Below, one piece after another: positions 50,001-62,000 of a stretch of DNA of 64,000 nucleotides. The notes under the pieces were generated by a model. It was not told where the DNA came from. It saw nothing but the letters and a program-made list of their open reading frames with translations, and searched no databases. Source of the DNA: Patagioenas fasciata (lineage: Eukaryota; Chordata; Aves; Columbiformes; Columbidae); contig NC_092524.1 of NCBI RefSeq assembly GCF_037038585.1, positions 41,736,001 through 41,800,000 of the forward strand, given 5' to 3'. The position numbers were made by a program, and so were the translations under genes. Positions within the stretch are counted from its first letter, which is position 1. Each line of letters opens with the position of its first letter.

Positions 50001-53000
50001 GCATGTCTGTTAAGACAATTTGAAATTTCACTGTTCTCTTTAGAACTCTCCAAAAAACTTGATAAATTTCAATAGTTGTCACAGCAAAGAAATTACTGAT
50101 TCGCACTTTTCTAAAGGTCTTTACACATATTCTAGAGAGTCATATGGCATTGCAGTGCAGCCACATTTAAGTTTAAACATTAGGAAACTGAGCAAGTGCA
50201 AAGAGAAAAATCCTCAAACTAAGGAACAAGAACAGAGCTACAGATGGCAAACTGGGAGTTGCTGCATCTCCTATGGTTTCCCCTTGCAATGATACCATTT
50301 AAAATGAAGAACCTTCATTTTTAATTATATGAGTTGACATTTGTCTCTAACATAAGACTGTGTGCATATTTATAAATAAATACGAAAACTCTTACCCCAA
50401 ATCCTCTATGCTAAGTGGAGGCCCTGAGCCTGATGGATTCTTCAGCATTAATTCCTGTAGTTTCGTGTTCTTTTCATCTTCTGACAGACTTCTGTTGCTT
50501 AAAATTTGACGTCTTTTAATTGCGAGGTCCTTAATTTCTTTTAGAAACCTAGCTCTATGTGGATTTACTAATTCAAAGTCTTCCCACGTTAAAATTCCAT
50601 TAAACCAGGCAGGAGGCTTAGGTTTTGGTGGATCAAGAATAAATTCTGATTTGGAGTCCTCTTCCAGACTTCCTACTGACAAGGAATCATGCCCTTCTTC
50701 TGTAGAAGCCTCCGACTGACTTTCAGTGCAGTGCAAGTCTCTGTCACCCTGTGATTCATATATCAACTTACTCATGTTACTTTTAATGTCCCCCATGCAC
50801 ATGAGTTTAAAAAAAGGCTTAGAAATGGGTAAATCCACAAGTCTATTGTCCTGAATGCATTTAGCCAAGAAAATTCCAAGGAAGTGGAAAAGTTTGGTTA
50901 TTCTTTCAAGTTCATCACTGTCTTGTGGGAATGGTGCTGTGAAGAGTCCACATGATCTCTGTACATAGTAGCCAGGGGGTTTCAATCCACCACCAATATC
51001 AACCTGAATTAAGAGAAACACAAAAAAGTTGACATTGTTAAAGGTGAATTTAATTCAATATCTGTGCTGGTTTACTTATAATACTTCTCTGTTAAACCCC
51101 TCCTGGATATCCAGCTCATTTTTCTTTTATACACATACTCAGTTTAAAACGCAAATTGACATCTACCTGACGAGACTCATCATCGGGAAAGTCGTCATCA
51201 CAAAGCCAAGCTCCCAGATCTGTCCTCTGAAATTCTGCTGCCACCAATGCATAAAATTCCAAGGTGGGACCCAGGCCTGTTCCTTCCTCCCCTAAAAATT
51301 CAACCTAGAAGAACATAAGGAATGTTAATAATAAAATAAAATCCTAGTGAATGTTCAGAGCTGGTTATGGAACAGGATATTGAATATCCTGTACATGAGA
51401 AATAGCTATCTAACCTCACTCTGCTAGGCAGATATGCTTTACCTCTAGAACAGATTTTCTGTCTGCATGAATCTGCATGACATTTTCTGCCCATTCCATC
51501 AAGGATTCACCTCGCGGAACTTTCACTCTTTCATGTTTGAGGCGTCCAACTCTGAATTCTCCTGGATCATCACGTCGCACTGTGCTTGTGGTCCTTGTCC
51601 GTTCAACAGTGGCTTCACGTCTGTTCTGTAGCCAGACAATTGCTCTGGAAAAACAAGACAAAAACCACTTGTTTAAAACTTTGGTGTCTACCAGAATGGA
51701 AACTTGAATGCAGCCACTATGGAAAAGTTACCTTGTTAAGTACTAATTGCCTCCTCCTGTTTTTGTTTTTTTTTTTTAAACTTATATACCAAAGTATTTA
51801 TCAGAAATACTCAAAATGCCCCAATATGGACTGCTTTGTATTTTATGAGGTTAGCAAACTAAATAATTTTTAATTACTATGAAGGACCAGTCATAACTTC
51901 TGATGTAACAAATAGCCCCAGTAAAAACATACAATTCTTGATCTGAATTACTACAGTTTTCACATTACAGTGGAATGAACAGGGCGAAGCACTTACTTCA
52001 GTACTTTTTAATTGCAGCTGCTCAAAACTGCTTATAGACACTAAGACTTCCACTAGATACCGCACGGCAGTTGTACATCACCCCGCTGATACTGGCCAAG
52101 TTTACAGCTAAATTTACTTATTAAAGAAACATGGAACCAAAGCTGAAATACAATCACACACATACAGGTGCATACCAGTGAAGGAAGAGCAGCCACCTCT
52201 CACAGTAATACTTACATGAAGTCAAAGTTCTGAATTCCCATGTGTATTATCTGTGCAGCAAAAAGCAACCTACAGAGCTACCATCTGGGGGCAGTTCTGC
52301 AAGTATGGTCAAGTGTCCCAACAGGGTGCACTTGCCCATGTGCATGTACACACAGAAGTCATATACAAGTTGTAAGAACTATTTCCAGTATTTTAAGAGC
52401 TTAAGAAAGCTCTTTACTTACCAAGTGAATACCATGCACGGTTTCCTGAAGGATATCTTTAAAACACATGTTTTCTAAAACATTACCTTTTTTCAAAACA
52501 AAACCACAAATACACACGGTCCAGTTGTCTGGACCATTTTTCTGTAGAAGTTCAATTCTTCCATATTAAGAAAATTTAAACTGATGTCTTGCAAGACAAT
52601 ACCTTTTCTTCTCTTCCTTTTTCTTTCTTTTAAAATGCCTCATTTTACACTTTTCATGAGGCATTTCTACTGTGTATTAAACACAACAGTATTCTCTGCA
52701 AATCACTGTCTGTGCTTTTCTCCCTCTTTGTAAAAAACAACCAAAAAAAAAGCCAAGGATTACAAAAAACAATTCTTTGCCAGCTTACTTTTATGTTATG
52801 AGAATAAAAAGTTTTACACTGTCTACATATTCTCAAGGGAATCACTGCTGCAATCAAAATATTAAGGATTCATAGGTAACCAAAACACTTCAGAGGGTAC
52901 CCTTAAATGTTTTAATGTCTGGTTTTGTTACAATTTCATTATGCAGCTAATACTAACTTTTCAAATTACATCTATTTGTTAGATTTTGTCTGTTTTGTTA

Positions 53001-56000
53001 AGAGTTTATTGAATTTAAAAAAAACCAAACCACAAGCACCAAACAATTGTAGGAACAATAGAAATAAAAGATATGTGCTTCGGTGTATGTTTTCAAAAAA
53101 CATTTAATTCACATTTATTTGCAGAATTTTTCAACTTTGTTTCTTACTTCTTTATGCAGTGAACTTCAACCCAGTCGAATTACTGCCTGATATGATAACC
53201 TACCTAGGGATACACAAGCAAGTCTTCAGCTAAAGTTGAGAAATGAATTTCCTGAATAACATCGAAGAGAAGGTAGGCTACTCATCATAAACCTCTAACA
53301 CCATGAACAAGAAATGTTTCAAGCGTCCAGAAGTCTTTCTGAAGTTTTCCATCTTCTTCCCCTTGTTTCTACATCTAAAATGCTGTAAACTTGGCATATA
53401 AAATCTGTCTTTTTGGGAATACTTCTGTAAATTAGCAATTAAAAAACCTATTATTTTTGTTAAAGAAAAAAGGAAGCAGTCTTTATTTTTTTTTTTTACC
53501 TTGATGCTCCAAACGCTGTACATGTGAAGTACAACTGTCTTGTTTCAAATGGAATTAAGAAAGGACACTTGCTTGTTAGCTGCTCACACCAGTCTGGCAA
53601 AGCTCCACTAGCTAGTGCCAAGGGTTCCTGTAGTTTAATGCAAGAAAAAGAAAGAAAGAAAAAACAAAAAAGTTTCTAATATTAGACTCAGGTTGTCCCA
53701 ACAAGTTTGTAGCCAAGTACATAGAGACCCAACACACTCAATTACGGAGTTTTCATCTGTCCTTGAGCAAGCTTCTTCCTTCACAGCAACTGCTACTTTT
53801 TTTTTTTCTCCTTTCTTTTCAACTCTATGAATGAGAAGTTCACAGAGCTTCTAGAGCTTAAGAGTGGACACAAGGTGCTTTGGCACAAACACACTAGAAG
53901 CTGTAGCAAATCTCTGGGATACTGTGCTACTGTGCACTGTGGGGAGATCTCAGTATACAATTACCTGGAGAGAACTACTTTTGCCCAAAGGTGATTAGAT
54001 ACTACCTCATCAATACTAGAAGACACAAAAGTAACCTGGTGGTAGTAAAGATGATCCCAGAGACAATATTACTATAGTCCCTCCTAAAATACAATTATAC
54101 TAAAAAACAGACTGCAGAAATTATTACAACAAGGATATTCAGGGTGCCTGAACAGCCTTAAAAAAATATGAACAAACAAAACTTTTTTTTTTTAAGGAAC
54201 ACTTAGGGCAACCTAACAGTAATTTAAAAACAAACAAACAAAACCCCAAAACAAAAAAACCAACACTCAAAAAGCACAAGCACTGAGCAAGTGAAGAATC
54301 TTCATCTTCAAATCTTTGTTAAAGAAAATGTAGTTCTACCAAAGAACTACATCTCAAAGTTTTCCTTCAAAAGCATCTAACTGACCTAGTATAATACCAA
54401 GATTGTTTTCTAAATGCTATTTTTTGAAAGTTTTATGTAGAATGTATAAACAATAAAATGTTTTTGAACCTTAACACAATTAATTACCTTTGTTACAATG
54501 TCATCACGCAGACATACATACACTACGTGTCAACATGGATGTTCTTTTTCATAAGCAAATGATTGTATTGCAACTTTTCTTCTTAGAATGCTTTTATTTA
54601 GACTAGCCTGTTCTTACAGAATTTCCTCATCCAAAATATAAGGAAGTATCATATGAAACAATTTGAAAGTCAAAATAGCACAAAAGCTAATAATTTCAAA
54701 AAGTTAAAGTAAGGGAAAGTACACTAGAGTCTCAAAAACAATATTACATAGATACATGTGAATAATACATCAATGTAATACCTCAATCTGTTGCAGAATC
54801 TTTGTAGTAATTTTTTTGCTTGTGAATTCATCTGGTGGAAAGTTAAACTGCGGATGCTCATCACCTTCTGAAAATATCAAGAGAAAATTTGGCCTTTATT
54901 TTGTTTTCATTAAAACATTTCAGAAGCTCTGCTAGGTAACTGACTTACCTTCTTGAGAAGTTCGTGCTGTGTAAGGGTCACTGGCAACTATATACAAAAT
55001 GCGAAGTAACTGCAGAACGTCTTCTACTCCACAGGAGTTCTGCCCACTGCCAGCTTTGGCCTGAGGTTGTTCCTTTGTCAAACTAAGGATATCAGAATTT
55101 TGAAGAGTAGAAATGGCCCCTTGATTTAATCCAGATTTCGATCCATGTTCACAAAAATCCTGTAAAACAAGAATTGTTAAGAATGAAAACTTTGTGTTAC
55201 TATCTTTACAACTGTGTGCTCCAAGTTAGTGAGGTGAAAAATGAGAATGGTTGCTGTGTTTAACCTCAACGCTTAGATGAATTGTGGATGCTTCAAATAA
55301 TGATTTAAATGCATTTTAACTTGACTATATTTGACAAAAGACATAGAGGGCAGCAAAAACTAAACTTGATATTGGCATGTGAACATTCAACTTTCCTATC
55401 CATGTCATATCGCTCCTTCACAAGATCTTTAAAGCTGCAAAACAAAGCACACAGCCATTCATAATGAAAAAGGTTGGATGCAGACATATACCTTGTATGC
55501 AGCTATGAGCTGGGAACAATTTCTGTTTTTCCTAATACTTTTATTAGTGCCGGTTAATTTCCAGTGGCGCAGGAAAGCTGAGTCTGCATTCTTCTGCAGG
55601 TAGGTTATCAAGTCATTCTTTGGTAATTCGTCAGTGCCAAGGTACTGCTCCACATGCTCTACTGACCAGCAACCCTACAACAGGAACCACCAAATGTTGG
55701 TTTTTCCTGGTTGTAAAGTCTTCAAGATTTCACATGCATTACATATTGTCTTTTTTAAAGGAGCATGCATTTACAGATGTACTCACTCATATCCTTCAAG
55801 TAATTGAAAACTGTTAGTTTTTTTAATGTAGCATTTCAAAAACTGCAATTAGATTTGTTTTGCTTTCGTTTAAACATCCATGAAAACATATACAAAAGCA
55901 AAGAACTAAGTCTTACCATTTTTCCACTTTCTTTCTCTTTATCAGAATCCTTCATTTCTCTGTACATGATTCTAGACATCAAAACAACAAGTTAATACTT

Positions 56001-59000
56001 CGTTCTCATAACACAACTTCTAAATTCTGAAGTTATACATTGACTTGTTAGATATTAATTACATTTCTATAACATGATGTAAACCAGCAATAGCAGCTGC
56101 TCTCTGCTGCACAGAAAATCTGGGATACCCTCACGCAGCAAAGTTCTTAAACTCACATTTTAATTTTAATTATGCCAATATTTATCTTGCAAAGTATTAA
56201 TTTATGCTTCCTTAAGTGAGGTTTGAATAATCAAACAACCTTCATCATGCAAACTTCCCAGACCAGCTTCAGGTTCTTCACTAAACATACACCAGCTCTT
56301 TGAAATTTCAGGTAGTTTGTTGTGTATGAACTTTAGAGATACTCACACTTACAACTATTTCTCATGCTTTCTAACTAGAAAACCTTTTTGTTCGAGTACA
56401 CAATTTTTGACATAAGAAAACTTAGAAAATAGGTGTAATATACAAGCACTGATTAAATCTAAAATACAGAGTTTAAAAAAAGTGCAACCACCTCACGGCA
56501 GTTTTTGCTTTCATACAGGTTAGTTTCCTAGTATGACTGAAGTTACATTGGTGTAGTAAACGGAAAATAAACACAATCATATAGTTGTATAATTTCTGTC
56601 TATTACTATAAAGCAAGTAAGGTCAAATTCGGGTAGAGGGAACAGTTGAGGTTGGAAGTGACCTCTGGAGTCCTAGTCCAAAGCCCCTGACTCAAATGTT
56701 ATGTTTAAATGGAATTTCCCGTATTTCAGTTTGAGCCATTTTCTTCTTTGTCTTTTCACTTGTCACAACAAAGAGACTTCCTTACTTTCCCCCATCAGGT
56801 ATTCATATACACTGGTAAGATCCTACAAGCCTTTTGTTCTCCAGGCTAGACAGTCCCAGACCTCTCAGACTCTCTTGGCATGACTTTAAGCCCTCTAATC
56901 ATCCTTACAGCCCTTTGCTGGACTCCCTCCAGTGTCCACATCTCTTTTGTACTGAGGAGACCTGAACTGGACAGACCACTCCAGATGTGTCTCACCAGTG
57001 CTGAGCAGAGGGGGAAGATCCCCTCCCTCAGCCTTCCTAATGAAGCCCAGGATGCTGTGGACTTACTTTGCTCCCAGGGTGCAGAGCTGGCTTGTGTTCA
57101 ATTTTATGGACCCTCAGGGCCTTCTCTGCCATGCTGCTTTCCAGCCAGTTGGCCCCCAGCCTCTACCAGTAGCTATTTCTCCCCAGCAGCCAGACTTTGC
57201 ATTTGCCTTTGTGGAACTTCATGAAGTTCCTGTCTCTCTGTTCTTCCAGCCTGATGAGATCTCTCGGAATGGCAGCACAACTATCTGGTGCAACAATGAC
57301 TCCTCTCAGTTCTGTCTGCAAGCTTGTTGAGGGTCAGCTCTGTCCCATCATACAGTTCATTAATGTAGATGTTAAACAGTACTGGACCCAGTATCAACCC
57401 GAGGTACACCACTAATGACTGTCCTCCAGCTGGACTTCATACCAATGATCACAATCATCTGAGCCCAGCAGTTCAGGCAGTTTTCAGACACTATCTAGTC
57501 CATACTTTATTAGCTTGCAATGAGGGAGAAAGGGTTGAAAGCCTTGATAAAGTCGAAGAAAACAGCATCTACTGCTTTCTCCTCACCACTGAGCTAGGTT
57601 ATCAGATTGCTTAAGAATTATTTCCTTTTCATAAATCCATGCAACCTACTCCCAATCACCTTCCTGTCCTTTACTGTTTGAAAATGGTTTCCAGGAAAAT
57701 TTCCACCGCTTTTACAGAGATGAAAGAGAGAGTGACCTCCCTATTGTTCCCTAGATCTTTCTTGCCATTCTTGGGGGTAGGAATGACACTTGCTTTCTTA
57801 CAGTCCTCAGAAATGTCTCCCAACCACCATGACCTATCAAAGATAACTAAGGAGTGGTCAGCTCTTGTGGGTGCTTCCCCTTGGGTCTCATGGACTTGTA
57901 TGTCCAGTTTCTTTAAGTGTTCCCTAACCTTTGCTCTTCACATTCCTCAACAGATCCTAATCCCATATCTTCACGCTGGGACAATGTTACCCTTGGGTCA
58001 CTTGACCCTTCTTCCATCTCTTATATGCTTCCTTTTTTATGTTTTGAGTTCTGTTGAGAGTTTCTTTTTCATCCATGCAGGTCTCCTACTGCCTCTGCCT
58101 GACTTCCCACATATTACAATGGATTTTCTTGAGCCTGGAAGAAGTAATCCTTGAAAATAAATCAATCATCTCTCCTGACCTCTCTATAGGACTACATCCC
58201 CATGGGATTCTTCCAAGAAGATCCCTAAGCAGACAAAATACTGTTCTCCCTGTCAACTGCTTGACTTTTGGAATACTGTTAAAAAGTTACAGTTGAGCAT
58301 TAGAGGTTAGGACTTTTTTTGGTTTGTATTCAAAGCACTACCTTTAAAACAAGTAAGAACATCCTGCCATAAACACAAGAAAAACTAATTCTAGCATTGC
58401 TTCCTATGGAGCAAGAAAAAAAACTTAACAGTGTTTCACACCTGCTCCCTAATCGGTCACAGTGTTCTCTACACAGAATAACAAACTTGTGAGCTTACGT
58501 GTATGTTGGCTCCCAAATACGTCTAAGTTTGTCAGATTTCACATTGCCATTACAGGAAAGCTGTAACAATTTCTGTACATAGTAAAAGATGGTAGATCGA
58601 AAGTTTGTTAGGGGCAGCTCTACTTCTCGAGTTGTTCCAAGACCTGAAACCTTCAAGGTGAGCGCTAAACGTGGCGAAGGCATGCACTCAACCTCTTCCC
58701 AGAGTTCTGCATGAGGTGTACCTGCACGTGAAAAAATATTTGAGAAGCTGTTAATACAAAATCAATAACGCATGACAAGTTGGCTTAAACATAATAAAGT
58801 GGCTCGATAAGGAAGTGTGAAAATTTTCTGCACACATGCCAAAGAGATGATCCTGAGTTGTAACTATGAACTGTATCTAAGGGCTGTAACTGCAGCACTT
58901 CTCTACATGTGAGTAAAGCTAACAAGAATTTTTGAAATATCTACTGATCCTTAAGTCCTAATAACATCCCCTTTAATACTACCACAGCACATGCATTCTT

Positions 59001-62000
59001 TTCATGCACACTATCTTCTTGTTGTAGGAACTTGTTTCAGTTCATCAAAATCAACAATGGCTTGTTTCCACATAAGATAAACCTACACATTCCCTTCTGT
59101 AATGAACACTGACTACAGCCGCCCTGATAAACAAGAATGAACTAAGGAACAAGACTGGGAGTTTTGCTACTGGTCATACAGACTGCTCAGTTCCTGTGAA
59201 AGCTTTCCCTTGCCTCCGCTTTGGACTGTTTCAACAAGCCCTCTCCAATCAAAGCTGCTCTGGGTAGCTCAGCACACAGATTATTCCTTGCAGGTTGAAG
59301 CAGAGATAGCAAGAAATATGTCACTAATCCCAGTTAATTCCATGAGTATGCTTATTTTACATAGCACTTAATTTACTTTTCCCTCAATAATGCTTGGACC
59401 TGCAGAGTTAGATGAAACTCTCATTCAAACAACGAAAGCCACACAGCCACAAAAGCATATTGGACTGGTTAATGGTGACAGGAACTCCAGAGCCCAATGG
59501 GCCTTGAACAGTGGGTCTCCATCCTAAAGCCAGATCAAGTATCACAAATGTCTTGTCAGCACACCTGGTGGAGGGATTTCTAGGTCAGTTGTTTGTTGAA
59601 CATTAGTACGACCAGGTCTTGGGTCAAAAGCAGGAACCAGAGCAGAAAACTGCCGTTTCAATACATAATCATCATCCCATGTTCTTCGGCGGCCACCTTT
59701 GGTTTCATACTCCTCCTCTTCCTAAAAAAAAAAAAAAAAAAAAAAGGAGTTGCTTTTAGATTCTGCTACAAAGAATAATTTAATAAAAAAGTTAAAACTT
59801 AGGGAATACAGCAGTCATGTAAACTAAAACTGACATAAAAAATATCAAAATAGCACATAACAGCATTAGTTCTGTTTAACTGGTCAAGCAGGAATCAAGA
59901 GAATTATCAAAACCACAGACAGAGAAATCAGCATAAATGTGTAACCTTACAGGAGGTGTATTTACAGTTTCTGGAAATAATTAAACTTTCCATAAAGCAC
60001 CAGAACACAGGGAAATACAGAGTAGTGTAGACCAGCAAACTTGATGTACATATCTTGTGTATTCTACAAACTGCGGAGTATCAAAGATGCAAATAAAATC
60101 AATGGTGTCAAAATTAACACATTAACTTCACTGAAACCAAGAGGTATTTTTTTTTTTTGAAAGCATATACATATATTGTTATATAATGTATACACATTTT
60201 ATCCAGAGATTAAATCAAACACCCAAATACTGAAACTATTATGGTGGGAAGAAATCTAATTTTCAATAACCTTTAGCAAGTATTAGCTGCTTACTACTTT
60301 TCTACAACAAGCTTTTAACCTGTTCAACTCCTCATTGAGAAGAATTACACAGTACAGGGTGTTTCAAAAAGATGGACCCAATTTGAAATCATTGTATCTC
60401 TGCAATCATGAACCACCCATAAATGAAACTCTCACCACTGGAAAGGGTGGGACACAGAGTTTCAAGTGATGAGCACCAGATGCCTCTCCCAGCGCACAAA
60501 CAGCCCCCAGCTTCAGTCACTGGCCCGATGGTGACCCCATCAGCTACACTGCTTTGAAACCGTGTTCATCTTTTTGAAACACCCTGTGTATCAGAGGGAA
60601 CATGACTGGAACACAATCAAGTAAAGCCAAATTATCTCTTTCAGATCCAATTCCCTGCAAAGACTAATTTAGCTATTTCTGCTTCTTCCCACGAACAACA
60701 ACAGTAACTTCATGTAATAATTTCTGAAAAGTGATCAACAGTCTACAAATAAGTTTCTTGTTTGCATTGTAGATTCATTTAACTAGCACTGTTTTTTCCT
60801 TTCCCAACTTTGTATCTTTCTGCAAAAGCGAAATAATAAAATACTTAGTAATGTACTTGACTTTCTCTTAAAAACATAAGCTGAGTAGGTTAAAATGGTA
60901 AATATTTTGGTTCAAATGACTGAAAGTTGTGCATATTAATTACAGGAGGAATCTTCTATCATTCCATAAAGCAATATTCACGTTTATGTAATAAACATTA
61001 AATTATCATCTTATATTTTTCCTCTTGGACCTTGCAATATCCATTCTGGTCACTTCAATGGTGGTAGAAGATCAGGCATTCATCATACCACTAAAGAAAA
61101 ACCAAATGAAAAGCCAGAACTCACAGTAACGTAGGCAAGACCTATATGGACTAACCTGCTGGGTGTTGCCTTGCCTTTTCCTTTTTTTAAAATAGATATA
61201 TATAGATATATATATATAATCTCGGGTTGTATTAATTCTGACCTGTAAGGTCTCAGCGTGTGCTGGCATTCAAAACCACTTTTCTCTGGAATAAATGTTG
61301 AAAGTGGTACCATCAAATTTGTACAGAAAGGCTACTATCACCAATCTAGTGCTCATTTGAATGCATGAGAAAAACAGTTTTCTTAATACTCAAAATATAT
61401 GCAAGAACGGGGAAAAGGGACAATGAACTGCCTTCATAAAGTAGCATTCAGTTTGCAGCCCCTGAAAAGCACAACACAATTTTAACTTTGGCATTTTATT
61501 TAGAGTCTCAATGGATAGGCACCCCAAACTAGCAGTCCTCAATCTAAACACATCTGTTTTAATTAACAGAAAGATTATAGCTAGGACCTGATATTGGAAA
61601 AAAAAACCAAAAACAACCAAAAAAACACTGTGGATTTTTAATGCATCTGTTAGTCAATAAAGATATAATCTATGCTAACTATACTGTACCATAACTTCCT
61701 CATATTCTTGATCTTCTTGGTTATCATCTTCATTTTCATCATCTTCTTCATCAGGTTCAGGTAGATCCTCATCATCATCTAACTCTGCCAACAGAGTACT
61801 AGCTCGGCAGCTATCAAGAAAATCTATAACACATATATATATATATATTTACATATGGAACAGAAGGCAAGAATAACTTTTAAAGCAAAATTTGGAAAAA
61901 TAAGGAACAATAGCATTGGGAACACTGAAAAAACAAATCTCACAAACAAGCAAAAGAGATAACTAAAATATTGCTTATGGCATAAGAAGATTAAAAGCTA

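Larger units (their letters stand above)
59722..61689 (-). other. HECTD1: HECTD1 intron between w2 and w3
   Basis: 2 kb. It contains A22 (T22 on minus) at 59724-59745 touching the w3 acceptor, a mariner-like element at 60355-60586, and an AT-rich simple repeat at 61194-61219. Otherwise unremarkable. Confidence 0.85.

Noticed and set aside
56701..58296. Plus-strand ORFs of 60-171 codons suggesting a gene
   Set aside because: They lie antisense to a CR1 LINE remnant and translate the complement of its reverse-transcriptase region.
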